A stretch of DNA of 58,325 bases from Oscillospiraceae bacterium. GTDB taxonomy: Bacteria; Bacillota; Clostridia; Oscillospirales; Acutalibacteraceae. The DNA is taken from positions 1 through 58,325 of the forward strand of contig JAISUW010000047.1 in NCBI GenBank assembly GCA_031271865.1. Direction: 5' to 3'. Every line of letters starts with the position of its first letter. Position 1 is the first letter of the stretch. The position numbers were made by a program, and so were the translations under genes. The notes under the pieces are model-generated. The model was not told where the DNA came from, ran no database searches, and was given only the letters and a program-made list of their open reading frames with translations. Shown piece after piece: positions 42,161-51,747 of this stretch.

Positions 42161-45100
42161 TTAGATAGGCGGGAACACAGAGAACGGGGAGAATTTAATC
42201 AGCGCATGGTTCTTGATAAGCGGGTACTTCTCCCGGAAGAGGCAGAACCCCTTGCCATAGGCGTCATCCCGCTGTTCGGTGTTGCGCTCTTGCAGTGCCG
42301 CATAGCTCTCCTCCCCGATGAGATAGAGGTACTGAATCTCCGTCCACATCGCCATGCCTTCGTAGACAATATCATGGTTGGAGCCTGTCCCGTAAAGCTC
42401 CTCCATCTGTTTGCTGTCCCAACGGATATACTGCCAGATATGCGTCAGTTCATGCGCCATGGTGGCTATGAACGCATTGCGCGGGCTGCCGTTTTCTATC
42501 ACCATGGAATAACGGTTGCCGCGCCGCTGGGCATAGCCTAAAACGCGCGGGTCAAAGCCGGAAGTCGGCTTGAATACCTTTCCGAAACCACGGTTGACGG
42601 TGTGGGCATCCGTAATCTTAACACCGATTCCGACGCTGAATTTGATGTTGAAGAAGCCTTCCATGAGGTGCTTAATCTGCCGGAAAATCTCCTTATACTC
42701 CTCAGGCGAGGAAATCGCGGAAGCCGCGCAATCCAGACAGCGAAGGCGGCCGTCCGCTAAAACATCGAAACTCACACCGCTGAGAGATGCCCCGCAGAAG
42801 TCGCACTGGTTCCCCCCAGTCAGAGGCGGCGGCGGGTCAAAGGACAAATCCTTGTTCCGCGCGCGGGCAAGTGCGTTGTCTGAAAAACCGCGCAAACGCA
42901 GGAAATCCAATACTTCTTCTAACTTCAGACGACTGTCGGCAGCATCAAAGCCGAATTTTAGGTAGCTCGTGCGGCGGCGTTCGGTTTCTTCGCTGCCGCT
43001 TGCTATGCCTACATCGTCTACCTCAAATGGCGGCTCTTCTTCCGCCTCGGTGGCGGCCGCATTGCGGCCGCCCTCGGCGACCGCATTGCGGTCGCTATCT
43101 TCGGCCGTATTACGGCCGCCGCCCTCGGCCGCATTGCGGCCGTCCTCGGCGACCGCATTGCGGTCGCTATCTTCGGCCGTATTACGGCCGTCCTCCGGTT
43201 CCCCCGACTCCTCAAAGACCTCTACGAATTCTTCTTCTTTCGGTTTACGCCGGAAGACCTTACCAAACCATTCTTTAAAGCGATTCCAAAGCGTCTGCTT
43301 TTTTTCGTCCGGCGGGAGTTGCACCGTGCCGGGTTCTGTCGGCGGCGGTGGGGGCTGCTCCTCCTCCGGTTCGAAGTGCCAATCCAAATAGTCGGCGACA
43401 ATTTCCAAGAAAGTGACGAGATTACGTTCCACAGCGCCCAAAAGACCCAAGTCAATCTCGCTGTCTTCTATAATATAGATATAAGGCTCCTCGGCGCCTT
43501 GTAAAGCATATACCAAGCTATCGGTAAAGCCCGCATCGTCGGCGGCTGCCTCATGCATACAAGTCACAGCCAAATACGGCCACATATCCGGGAACACAGA
43601 GCGAAACATTTCGGAAAGCAAGAGGCAGACCGTAAAGCGCGCCTCGGCGCTCAAGCCGGGCAGAAGCAGGCGCAGGACATCCTTGCGTTTATACGATCGC
43701 TTCCAGACCGATGTATCCGGGTCGCGGGAGTAGTCAATCAACCTGGCAGAGCGCAGGTTTTCATTCGAACGCATCTCCAAGTAACCGCCGGTTTCAACGG
43801 TATAATCCACTGTGATATGCGCAATCTCCACGTCCATCATCGTATGCAAGGAGGTCAGCTCCGCGGTGCTATTCGTTTGGAAAGTATAGCTGCGAATTTG
43901 TCTGTAATACTTCCGGCCGTCATACAAATCAGAGGCGCGGCGCAGTATCACGCCCTCGGCGGGTGAAATGCGCTTTACCAGGTAATACTTGCCGTCATAG
44001 ACAACGAACTGACCGGGCAAAAGTGCCTGCGTGACGTGCCCATAGTGCTTGGCATCTAAGAAACTGCGGTTGCTCTCCTCATCCTCCGGGATAAAGAATG
44101 CCGTACCCAAGGTATGGGCGAAATGCGCTCGGAAAGCCTCCGGATCTATAAAATAGGCATAGGGCGGGCAAGCGTTCCGGTCACAGAAGGCAGGCTCCAG
44201 TTCCACAATGCGGAAAATGTCATCCGATACGCCGGTGTATTCATTCACCAAGTCCGCGAAAGTCCGGAATACATTCGGTCCGGCTTTGATTCCCGCCAAG
44301 TGCAGCTCAGTCACCAGTTCTTCCTTGGTAACAGAGCGGGCAGACATAAGCAGTATCAGCCGCAGCACGGTGTTGCGTGCGGTTTTGGCATAGTCCGCCA
44401 CGAGGGAAGGCACGGCATTGGGGTTGGTGAGGAAAATCTCCTCATTGGTGCGCATATAGTCGCGAAGGATATAATTCTCTGACAGAATATTTGCAAAGAC
44501 CTGCGCTGAGCCGCGGGAAAGGAAAGCCTTGACGGCAAGGAACAGATTGCAATACTCATCCTCGGCGATGAGGAACTCTTCCTCTCCGACCGGAGCTTGC
44601 CACAGCGTCGGAATGAAAGTAATCTTGTCGTAGAGGTTCTTCTGCTGCGAGGGCAGGTTCATATAGCCGCAGACGGCTTGGGTGTACTGCCCGGCTATCC
44701 ATTTGATGTCGCGCACGGGGGATTTGGTTTCGCTGTACCACTTCACCTGCGGAATCTGGTTCTTTATTGCCACGGCGGCAAGCTCTATGCCGTTGCCGAA
44801 AAAGCGGGTATCCTTCTCAAACAGCTCCTGCCGCCGGTAGTCTCCGTCCGCATTCCAACCCATGCTGCTGTGGATTCCGTACGCATTCGGCGCGGCCGCT
44901 GCCTCCACCAACTCCGTGCGGAGCAAGTGGCTCATCGTATCCAGCAACCCATCGGTGCGGCGGTCACAGATGCAGTAGGTAGCCTCCCCGCCGCCTTTGC
45001 GTATCTCATCGGCAATAAGGCTGAAACCCAACTGCCCCGTCCCCACCACGCGGGAGGGTTCAATCAGCAGTACAAAGGCTGTTTGTGCGAAAAATGCGGC

Positions 45101-46240
45101 ATTTGTGCGCATAATTTCGTTGTCATATAGATTTGCAAACCCCAGAATGCCGACTTCACAGGCGGGCGGCCTTGTTCCCAATACCTCTGTACGCCAGAGG
45201 GCATCGATGCGGGAGCAGTCGCCCAACACCTCGCGGAGCCATGCCTCCACATCCGCCAGCGTGGAGTTTCTCCCGCAGATAACCAAGCACTTCTTTTGGG
45301 AGAGAACGGCATCGGCCAGCGGCAACGCCAAGTAGTGCCCCAAGTCCTTATAGAACGGGTCGAAAAACACCAAACTCTGCTTATGGAGCAAGCGGTTCGC
45401 AGCCTCCACATAGTCGGTGTCGGGCGTGAAGCGCTTGCCTAGCAGGCTGAAGTGCTTTGCGCAGAGGCGGTCTTTGAAATCGCCTTTCTCCAACTCGGAA
45501 AGCAACTGCGCGGCGCTGTTCTTTCCCAAAGCATCTGCCGCCGTCCGCGAATGGAGGACGTTGCCGCCAAACTGCTTCTCATAGATCTCGCGGAGCTTAT
45601 AGAAGCTCGAAATGCGCCGCGACTCCGGGTTCTCCCCCAAAACAGCAGATTCATAGCCTTGCTTGGTAAACCCACCGAAGAACATGCGCACTTCATTCAA
45701 TACCAATGTTGCGGCAGCCGGAAACATCAAAAGCCACAAGTCCGACGTAGGACCCACCGACCAAGTCAGACCGCCCAACACAGCCGTCACAATGCCGCCG
45801 ACGGCGACAAAACCCATAAGCAGCGGACAGAGGTTCGCACACTTGCGGCTGACGAACCACATACTGTACTGTTCGTCATATTCATAAAACGCCGAACAGG
45901 TTTGTTCTATCCGCTTGTTCGATTGCCAAATCGCGGACACCACCGGAAGGAATACGCCTTTGAGCAGGAGGAAACCGAGCAGCAATGCTGCATTTTCAGC
46001 GGCAATACCGCCGTCTTGGAAGAAAGGAACAAAGGCGAGCAGACCCGTGACGTTGTCATAGTATCTGTACAGCAGCACAATGCCGACGGCGGCAAACACA
46101 AACGAGAGCGGGGAGAGAACCGCCTGCCGCACCCGCTTGGTGCGGTGCAGGGCGGTGACGGATTGCAGCCATAGAAGCAGGGCAATCACTGCAGCGCTAA
46201 TCAGAAAATAAAACACGCGCAGGTCAATTCCGTTCATCAT
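42161..46240 (-). CDS. Large multi-TM protein with C-terminal zinc ribbon and HELTH metallopeptidase
   Basis: The 1359-residue protein has about five or six membrane segments in residues 9-185. Residues about 285-450 show alternating strand-helix blocks (KKCLVICGRNSTLADVEAWL, VGILGFANLYDNEIMR, FVLLIEPSRVV, LIADEIRKGGGEATYCICD) that look like a P-loop/helicase-type fold without a Walker A. A Pro/Glu-rich linker and a repeat region (about 1012-1060, 24-bp repeats in the gene) follow. Near 1146-1171 is a four-Cys zinc ribbon (CDFC and CLDC around DGR). The peptidase motif HELTHIWQY is at 1263 with a downstream Glu in YEGMAMWTEI. The pair of a LIM-like ribbon and HExxHxW plus EG resembles DA1-type peptidases. 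It overlaps the upstream gene by 17 bp. GGGAGG precedes the start. Function is not known. Confidence 0.8.
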   Translation of the reverse strand: MMNGIDLRVFYFLISAAVIALLLWLQSVTALHRTKRVRQAVLSPLSFVFAAVGIVLLYRYYDNVTGLLAFVPFFQDGGIAAENAALLLGFLLLKGVFLPVVSAIWQSNKRIEQTCSAFYEYDEQYSMWFVSRKCANLCPLLMGFVAVGGIVTAVLGGLTWSVGPTSDLWLLMFPAAATLVLNEVRMFFGGFTKQGYESAVLGENPESRRISSFYKLREIYEKQFGGNVLHSRTAADALGKNSAAQLLSELEKGDFKDRLCAKHFSLLGKRFTPDTDYVEAANRLLHKQSLVFFDPFYKDLGHYLALPLADAVLSQKKCLVICGRNSTLADVEAWLREVLGDCSRIDALWRTEVLGTRPPACEVGILGFANLYDNEIMRTNAAFFAQTAFVLLIEPSRVVGTGQLGFSLIADEIRKGGGEATYCICDRRTDGLLDTMSHLLRTELVEAAAAPNAYGIHSSMGWNADGDYRRQELFEKDTRFFGNGIELAAVAIKNQIPQVKWYSETKSPVRDIKWIAGQYTQAVCGYMNLPSQQKNLYDKITFIPTLWQAPVGEEEFLIAEDEYCNLFLAVKAFLSRGSAQVFANILSENYILRDYMRTNEEIFLTNPNAVPSLVADYAKTARNTVLRLILLMSARSVTKEELVTELHLAGIKAGPNVFRTFADLVNEYTGVSDDIFRIVELEPAFCDRNACPPYAYFIDPEAFRAHFAHTLGTAFFIPEDEESNRSFLDAKHYGHVTQALLPGQFVVYDGKYYLVKRISPAEGVILRRASDLYDGRKYYRQIRSYTFQTNSTAELTSLHTMMDVEIAHITVDYTVETGGYLEMRSNENLRSARLIDYSRDPDTSVWKRSYKRKDVLRLLLPGLSAEARFTVCLLLSEMFRSVFPDMWPYLAVTCMHEAAADDAGFTDSLVYALQGAEEPYIYIIEDSEIDLGLLGAVERNLVTFLEIVADYLDWHFEPEEEQPPPPPTEPGTVQLPPDEKKQTLWNRFKEWFGKVFRRKPKEEEFVEVFEESGEPEDGRNTAEDSDRNAVAEDGRNAAEGGGRNTAEDSDRNAVAEGGRNAAATEAEEEPPFEVDDVGIASGSEETERRRTSYLKFGFDAADSRLKLEEVLDFLRLRGFSDNALARARNKDLSFDPPPPLTGGNQCDFCGASLSGVSFDVLADGRLRCLDCAASAISSPEEYKEIFRQIKHLMEGFFNIKFSVGIGVKITDAHTVNRGFGKVFKPTSGFDPRVLGYAQRRGNRYSMVIENGSPRNAFIATMAHELTHIWQYIRWDSKQMEELYGTGSNHDIVYEGMAMWTEIQYLYLIGEESYAALQERNTEQRDDAYGKGFCLFREKYPLIKNHALIKFSPFSVFPPI
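43055..43198. repeat. Six 24-bp tandem repeats with internal palindromes, in coding sequence
   Basis: Units start at 43055, 43079, 43103, 43127, 43151 and 43175 (exact 24-bp period). Each begins with a perfect 15-bp palindrome of 6-bp arms around ATT. Three arm versions alternate: GGCCGC/GCGGCC, GACCGC/GCGGTC and GGCCGT/ACGGCC. They encode an 8-residue repeat of the type EDGRNxAx in the linker of the large metallopeptidase protein. Confidence 0.95.
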
Positions 46241-48182
46241 ACAGTTCCTCCCTCTCCAATTTAAGCTTCGACAGGAAGCGGAAAGGGGTCATCAGAACAT
46301 CCCCTGTATTGTTGAGCGGTATGACGGACAAATCCGTACTGCCGAACGTATAGGCTGCATTCTTCCGCGGCGGGGTGTCGATTTCAATCACGGCACGGTC
46401 ATCCACGGCATCTTCATCAAAGTTGACACCTGTGCGGAAAGCCGCATCCCATTCCTTGAGCATTTCCAAAAGATGCCCGATGGCATCCAAGTGATCCTGC
46501 TGATGGCTGATTACCGTGGAGCGCAGAAAGTCACTCTTTGTGAGCAGATTCAGGTAAGAACTCCCGCGGAAGAGGGAAGCGATGTCGGACATATACCGGC
46601 TGTAGTCTGCACCGCTGTTGTGCAGCTTCATCATAACCGCGCTGAGCGCTTTTCGGTATTCACGAATCACCGCGCGGAGCTTCGAGTACCTATACACCAA
46701 TACCAAAAGATTTGCAAGTGCCAATACACCTATCACAAGCAGCACGGCGGCAGCCGCATGGGGCCAGTTGGCACCCTCCTGCTTGTGGATAAAGACCGCA
46801 CAGGCAGGCGCCATACCCAAGGCAAACAGCACCATCGCCGCCAAGAGCCACCAACGGCTCTGGGTAGCGGTAATGCGCGTGAGGAGGTTTTGCTTCACAG
46901 CTTTGGCGGCTTCCTGCAAGCCGTCTTCCGGGGTGAGTTTCCCCCGCGGGAGGCCGGCCTGCTGCTCGATAATCTTGTCTTGCAAGCGGTTCAGCTCTGT
47001 TTCCAAATCCTCGGTTTCATAGGCATCCAGCTTGCGGATATCCTGCTTTCGGAAAGGCTGCGTAGCGCGCACACGGTCAGAAGCCTGCGCCAAAAGCTTA
47101 CCGGTTGCATGGAAAGCTTCCTCCACAACCTTCTGCTGTGTGCTGCAAGTGCTCTCCCAGGCATTGACATCCGCCCCGATGGATCTCGCCGCCCGCGGGA
47201 AGTCACTCACTTTTACGGACTTGAACCCGGCCGCCGTCTGCGGGAATTGCACGGAAACAGTTTGGCTGTAATTCGGTAACTCCGTTTCCTCATTGAGCCG
47301 GTTCAGCAACTCCCGCCGCACGGCTTCAGAGATATTGATATGCGCCCCCTGCAGCCGATTCACAAGCACCTGCATGCTCTCAGCCAGCAATTCCTTGTCA
47401 ATCACCGTATCCAGCGTGTAGAGCTTATATGCCTGCATGGAACTGGGATCGATATTGTTCGTGGCCAGCAGCAGAATCGATGACCACAGCCGGAAATAAT
47501 CCGCCGTGCGCCGCACCGGACCTTCGCTCGCCGTGTTAAAAACCAAAAAACGGCAGATGCCCGGATACTGGTTGCGCCGCCAGAAGAGGCTGCTCTGCGT
47601 GGATTCATTCGCTGTGTTCCACGTATTGCGCAGGCTTGCCTCGTCATTGTGTTCCGGCGGCACACGCAGCGTCACGAACACAAGCTCCGCCGGCCGCACG
47701 CCGTCATAAGCATATTGCTTCGCAAGTTCCTTGAATAAAGCTTTCCTTTCCGCATCCGGCTGCGGTTCATACTTGATGTGCTTCAGCTTGGATTGCGTAT
47801 CTTCCTCCACCAGCGCTTCAAAGCGAATCTCCTGCGCCGGCATGCCGCCCAGAATCTTTGCCAAACGTATCAGAGGCACCGGGCTGTCCGCAAAGGGCTG
47901 CCCATTGTCTTTGGCGTGTATGGCAAAATCATATGGGTTATCCGGCCGATAGGGATACGCCTGCATGGCGCTCTCGTCCTCCACGCGGACGACGATGGCA
48001 CGCCATTCCGCCTTACCGCCCGTCATTTCGCGGAGCTTGGGCACCGCTTGGTCGATGCTGCGGCTGTCCTCATTCCACTCCGCAACAGCGATTTCGTCCC
48101 GGCAAAGCGCGTCCAGGAACAGGGGGCGGAACCGATTAAAGCACTCCATAGTCTTTCGGTTCTGAATCAGTACGGAGAACAA
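46224..48182 (-). CDS. Two-TM protein with large cytosolic region, tubulin-operon component
   Basis: About 652 residues; I do not recognise the family. Residues 1-430 are soluble and mixed alpha/beta, with RAIVVRVEDESAMQAYPYRP, PAELVFVTLRVPPEHND and ICRFLVFNTASEGPVRRT as clear strand-helix units. A helical, partly coiled-coil region (about 345-440) leads into two membrane segments (about 444-465 and 476-498), followed by about 150 residues that may be cytosolic. The start is placed at TTG 48182, because GGGAGG lies 7 nt upstream; an ATG at 48197 would place that ribosome site inside the gene. It starts 77 bp after the tubulin-like gene and overlaps the next gene by 17 bp. Its role in the operon could be to anchor the tubulin-like protein to the membrane; that is inference. 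Confidence 0.7.
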   Translation of the reverse strand: MFSVLIQNRKTMECFNRFRPLFLDALCRDEIAVAEWNEDSRSIDQAVPKLREMTGGKAEWRAIVVRVEDESAMQAYPYRPDNPYDFAIHAKDNGQPFADSPVPLIRLAKILGGMPAQEIRFEALVEEDTQSKLKHIKYEPQPDAERKALFKELAKQYAYDGVRPAELVFVTLRVPPEHNDEASLRNTWNTANESTQSSLFWRRNQYPGICRFLVFNTASEGPVRRTADYFRLWSSILLLATNNIDPSSMQAYKLYTLDTVIDKELLAESMQVLVNRLQGAHINISEAVRRELLNRLNEETELPNYSQTVSVQFPQTAAGFKSVKVSDFPRAARSIGADVNAWESTCSTQQKVVEEAFHATGKLLAQASDRVRATQPFRKQDIRKLDAYETEDLETELNRLQDKIIEQQAGLPRGKLTPEDGLQEAAKAVKQNLLTRITATQSRWWLLAAMVLFALGMAPACAVFIHKQEGANWPHAAAAVLLVIGVLALANLLVLVYRYSKLRAVIREYRKALSAVMMKLHNSGADYSRYMSDIASLFRGSSYLNLLTKSDFLRSTVISHQQDHLDAIGHLLEMLKEWDAAFRTGVNFDEDAVDDRAVIEIDTPPRKNAAYTFGSTDLSVIPLNNTGDVLMTPFRFLSKLKLEREELYDERN

Positions 48183-48259
48183 CAGCTTCCCTCCCATTCG
48201 TGCGGGCGTTCTTATTTTCGATAATCAGAACATATATGCGCTGCAACAGGGAGGTTCGC

Positions 48260-51200
48260 TTATTTTGACAAATCGGAAATTTTCTCACGCACAGCCTTGG
48301 CATCCTTACGCAGACCCATGTCCTCAAGTGCTTTGGCTATGATGCTCCCCGTCTCCTCGAAGATGCTGTCATGGTAGACGTCTTTGAGCATCCGATCCTG
48401 CGGAACCAACAAGCCGGCAAGCCACATCTTAAACTGCTCCATGATGAGCGGACCCAAGACTTTCGGCAGTTCCTTGCCGGTATAGAAACGGTTCAAGTAC
48501 TTCTTCATCTCCGCAATGCCCACGCGCAAAATGCGCAGAAGGAACTTCTCATTATAGCTGTCGCTCGTAACAGAGAGCTTCATCAAAAGCGGGATGTCGA
48601 ACACACTGCGTACCGCATTCTCCTCGCCCAGCGGGAACTCTTTCACTCGGAACTTGGAGAGGAATTCGTGCAAGATGCCTTCGCCGTCCGCATATTGCTC
48701 GCCGTTGTTCACATCCTGCGTTGTGAGTCCCGCAATGTGCTCTTGCAACGTGCAAACCAGCTCCGGATAAATGGAGAGTGCATCCAGCACCTCATAGAGG
48801 TTATCGCAGGGCGTGCCGTTGGAAACAATGAGCCTTTCGTTGCTGTCGTCCACCCCCAGCAGCGTCGCCTTCAGGAAGTACTCATTGTTGTCGCCGCCGA
48901 CATCATGCCAATCGACGAATCCGCCGACCAGCGCCCAGAAGAACGCCGTGAATACTTCCGTCTCCTGCTTCTCTTGGTTGCCGTCGTCCAAATCGGGCAT
49001 CTTCGTAACCACGTGCCACCACTTATCGATGTGCGGCGTAATGGCCTTGGATCGGTGCGCCTCCGGATGGATGGAACCGATCAGCTCAAAGTAAGCCTTA
49101 AAGTACTCCCCGCCGTCGCGGATGGAGGTCGCCGAATGCTCCGGCGGCGCAAACTTCGAAAGGTTGTTGGCGCGCAAACCGTAGAAAGACTGGTAGAACA
49201 GAATCATGTTCTTGTCTATATCGCGGTCCGCCACACCGCCCTTGTCGCCCAACATCCGGCGTACCAAATCGGCACGCGGGGAGTTCTCGTCCCCGGACAA
49301 ACTCGGGTGGTAAGCCGTGGCAAAGATAGGCTCGCGCTCCTCCCCGAGGGGCTTCTCAATAAACGGCGTAGAAAGTGCGCGGGAAGTGCGGATGGTGTCC
49401 TCCACGAACTTCTGCACTTCTTCGTCCGTCTCGCATTCCTCTTCATATCTTGCCTCGTCTTCCAAGGCGGTAATCACGTCAATATTGACTTTCAGCCCAT
49501 ACTCCTCAATGAGTTTGCGCTCAAAAAAGCCGATGATGCCCTTGTCAAAGAGGTCGCTGAAGAACAATTCTTCCTTGGGACGCACGCTCTTCATGGCATA
49601 GCGGCGCACTTGCGAATAAATCTGCGAGGCAAGCCTGCCGTCAATCTCCACCGAACCGCCGGTGTAGACGCACTCATGCTCCCGCGCCTCCAGGCACACT
49701 TGCGTGGCGCAGACATAACGCGTGGTGCTGCCGCGGGTGTCTTTGTATTTCACGCGCAGACGCGCAATGTCTTTCTCAATGGATTGCACTTTCACCTCAA
49801 AAGACTTATAGAACACCTCGAAGGCCTTGGTCATCTTACCGACATAATCGATGCCCTCATTCAGCACGGCCTCCATCACTGTGTTCACGCGGTACTCCGT
49901 CGCCTGCTGCATATAATTGTTATAGGCATCTTTCAAAGCCTGCTGCTCGTCACTCAGCGCGCTGGAGAGACCCAAACGCTGCAATAGCGTTGAGCGGCGG
50001 TCCCCAAGGCTCTCGACACCCTCAACCACATCCTCCGTTTCCGGGTCGTCGAACTTGCGCGAGAAGTCCCGGAAGAAGTCATCGGATTCACGGTTGAACG
50101 CCTGTACTTTCCGTTTTTCCGCCATGAGAATCTCCGCAACTTTATAGAGGAAGTAGCGCACGGCGTTCGGGTGAATGAACTCGTTTTTCTCGTTCTTCAG
50201 GTACCGCTCCAGGCGGTACGGCTCGGTGGCATTGGCGGCATCCTCCTCCTCGGAGCTTTCGAAGACCGTATAGGCAATGGTGCGGGAAGATTCTTGCGTA
50301 TACTTGTCAATGAGCCGCTTGAACTTATCCATCTCCTTGAACGCGCTCTGCAGCAGCTCCCAAGTATCCTTGCCGCCCTCAATACCTGCCAGTTCCTGCA
50401 GCACCTTCTCCTCTTGGGCATCCATCGTACCCTGCCCTTGGAGCTGCGCATGGAGGATCTTCTCTTTGAGCGCCGTGATATACTCGTCCCACTTGTCGCC
50501 CATTTTGGTCATACCGTCGGCCTCATAAATGGAGCAGGCCGACTTGATGGATTCCGCAAAGGCTTTGTTCTGCTCCGAGGGTGTCTCCACGACTTGGATA
50601 TAGGTCGCGGCGGCCCCCGGATCCGGCACCAGAAGCCCCTGCGCTTTCATGCGCATATTCTGCTTGAGTATCTTGTGGTAGCTCTCATCAAAGGCCAGCC
50701 ACTGCTTGGAAATGGTCTGCGAAGCCCACTGCAGGGCGATATACTTCTTTACATCGGCAAAGGGGTAAATCAGCAGGGAAGTACCGGCCCCCGCATAACG
50801 GTTGCGGCCGCGCTCCGCGCAGAGCTTGCGGATGGTATTGTCCTCCGAAGAATTCGAACGTTTGTTCATCGGTCCGATGGACTGCGCATAAATACAGCTT
50901 GCCGCATGGTCCAGGTAGGCGGCAAAGGACTTCAGCGCCCTCCCATCGGCGTTCTTCGCATCATATAGGAAGCAGAAGTCATACGGCCGCACCAAATACT
51001 GCTCAAAGCCGCCGGCACCGACCCGCGGGAACTCCATCTTGACGGTATCGGCAAATTTATCTGGCAGCGTGTCATCGCCTTTCATGAGGAACGCATCCAA
51101 CTCCCGCAAGGTGGCATAGGCATTCGACCGCAGGTTATTGCGCTCCGCCTGCCCGGGGATAACCGCATCGAACACCTCCGGCAGAATGAAGAAGCCGCGG

Positions 51201-51730
51201 GTGATGTTCGCCGAGAGGCGCAGCTTCGTAGCGAGGTAGTTCTTGATATACAACGCTACCGGCACAATCAGCCCGGAGCCCGTCCCCCCCGCCAGAGAAC
51301 TGACAATAATGACGCGCAGGGCTTGGTCCGGTTGGTCCTCGTCCAGTTTATACAGTTCCTGCACCGCCTCGTGGAGGGGTTCCAGCTTCCCGGCACGCAC
51401 CGCCGTATCAAACGCCAAGCGGGAGATGGCCCGCACTTGCCCGGCCCCCTCCGTGAGCGTCTTGGAGTTCAGGATGGCATTGACCGGGAACCACGTATCG
51501 CGGGCGTGGGTATCGATATTGAGATACTCCCCGACCGAAAGCATCGTGGAGGTCTGCACCACTTTCACCTTTTTGTTCTCATCCTGGATTTGCCGCAGCT
51601 CGTTGATGTCCGTATCGAACACCACGAAGCCAAGGTACTTCAGCTGTTCCTCCGTTGCGAGCTTCGAGACGTTACGCACAATCTTCGAGCCGGTGCCGCC
51701 GAGGCCTACCAACAGTGTCGGTGCAATCAT
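48260..51730 (-). CDS. Tubulin/FtsZ-like GTPase of the bacterial tubulin-like family
   Basis: The 1156-residue protein has the nucleotide motifs of the tubulin superfamily: GLGGTGSKIVRNV at residues 9-21 (T1-like loop), VFDTD at 37-41 (T3 region) and the signature SSLAGGTGSG at 144-153 (T4 loop). Family match is to the large Tubulin-like (Tubulin_2, FtsZl) group rather than FtsZ itself. The rest, over 700 residues, is mostly helical and has no membrane segment, so it should be cytosolic and may polymerise or act as a GTP-controlled hub. AGGAGG stands 8 nt before the ATG. It lies 17 bp after the VWA gene in the same operon. The tubulin-VWA pairing has been noted in earlier comparative work as a possible membrane-remodelling system. 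Confidence 0.87.
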   Translation of the reverse strand: MIAPTLLVGLGGTGSKIVRNVSKLATEEQLKYLGFVVFDTDINELRQIQDENKKVKVVQTSTMLSVGEYLNIDTHARDTWFPVNAILNSKTLTEGAGQVRAISRLAFDTAVRAGKLEPLHEAVQELYKLDEDQPDQALRVIIVSSLAGGTGSGLIVPVALYIKNYLATKLRLSANITRGFFILPEVFDAVIPGQAERNNLRSNAYATLRELDAFLMKGDDTLPDKFADTVKMEFPRVGAGGFEQYLVRPYDFCFLYDAKNADGRALKSFAAYLDHAASCIYAQSIGPMNKRSNSSEDNTIRKLCAERGRNRYAGAGTSLLIYPFADVKKYIALQWASQTISKQWLAFDESYHKILKQNMRMKAQGLLVPDPGAAATYIQVVETPSEQNKAFAESIKSACSIYEADGMTKMGDKWDEYITALKEKILHAQLQGQGTMDAQEEKVLQELAGIEGGKDTWELLQSAFKEMDKFKRLIDKYTQESSRTIAYTVFESSEEEDAANATEPYRLERYLKNEKNEFIHPNAVRYFLYKVAEILMAEKRKVQAFNRESDDFFRDFSRKFDDPETEDVVEGVESLGDRRSTLLQRLGLSSALSDEQQALKDAYNNYMQQATEYRVNTVMEAVLNEGIDYVGKMTKAFEVFYKSFEVKVQSIEKDIARLRVKYKDTRGSTTRYVCATQVCLEAREHECVYTGGSVEIDGRLASQIYSQVRRYAMKSVRPKEELFFSDLFDKGIIGFFERKLIEEYGLKVNIDVITALEDEARYEEECETDEEVQKFVEDTIRTSRALSTPFIEKPLGEEREPIFATAYHPSLSGDENSPRADLVRRMLGDKGGVADRDIDKNMILFYQSFYGLRANNLSKFAPPEHSATSIRDGGEYFKAYFELIGSIHPEAHRSKAITPHIDKWWHVVTKMPDLDDGNQEKQETEVFTAFFWALVGGFVDWHDVGGDNNEYFLKATLLGVDDSNERLIVSNGTPCDNLYEVLDALSIYPELVCTLQEHIAGLTTQDVNNGEQYADGEGILHEFLSKFRVKEFPLGEENAVRSVFDIPLLMKLSVTSDSYNEKFLLRILRVGIAEMKKYLNRFYTGKELPKVLGPLIMEQFKMWLAGLLVPQDRMLKDVYHDSIFEETGSIIAKALEDMGLRKDAKAVREKISDLSK

Positions 51731-51747
51731 GGGCTTATCCTCCTGAA

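Noticed and set aside
43055-43198. Possible CRISPR-like or minisatellite array
   Set aside because: The period is 24 bp without unique spacers, and it lies in frame inside a long gene.
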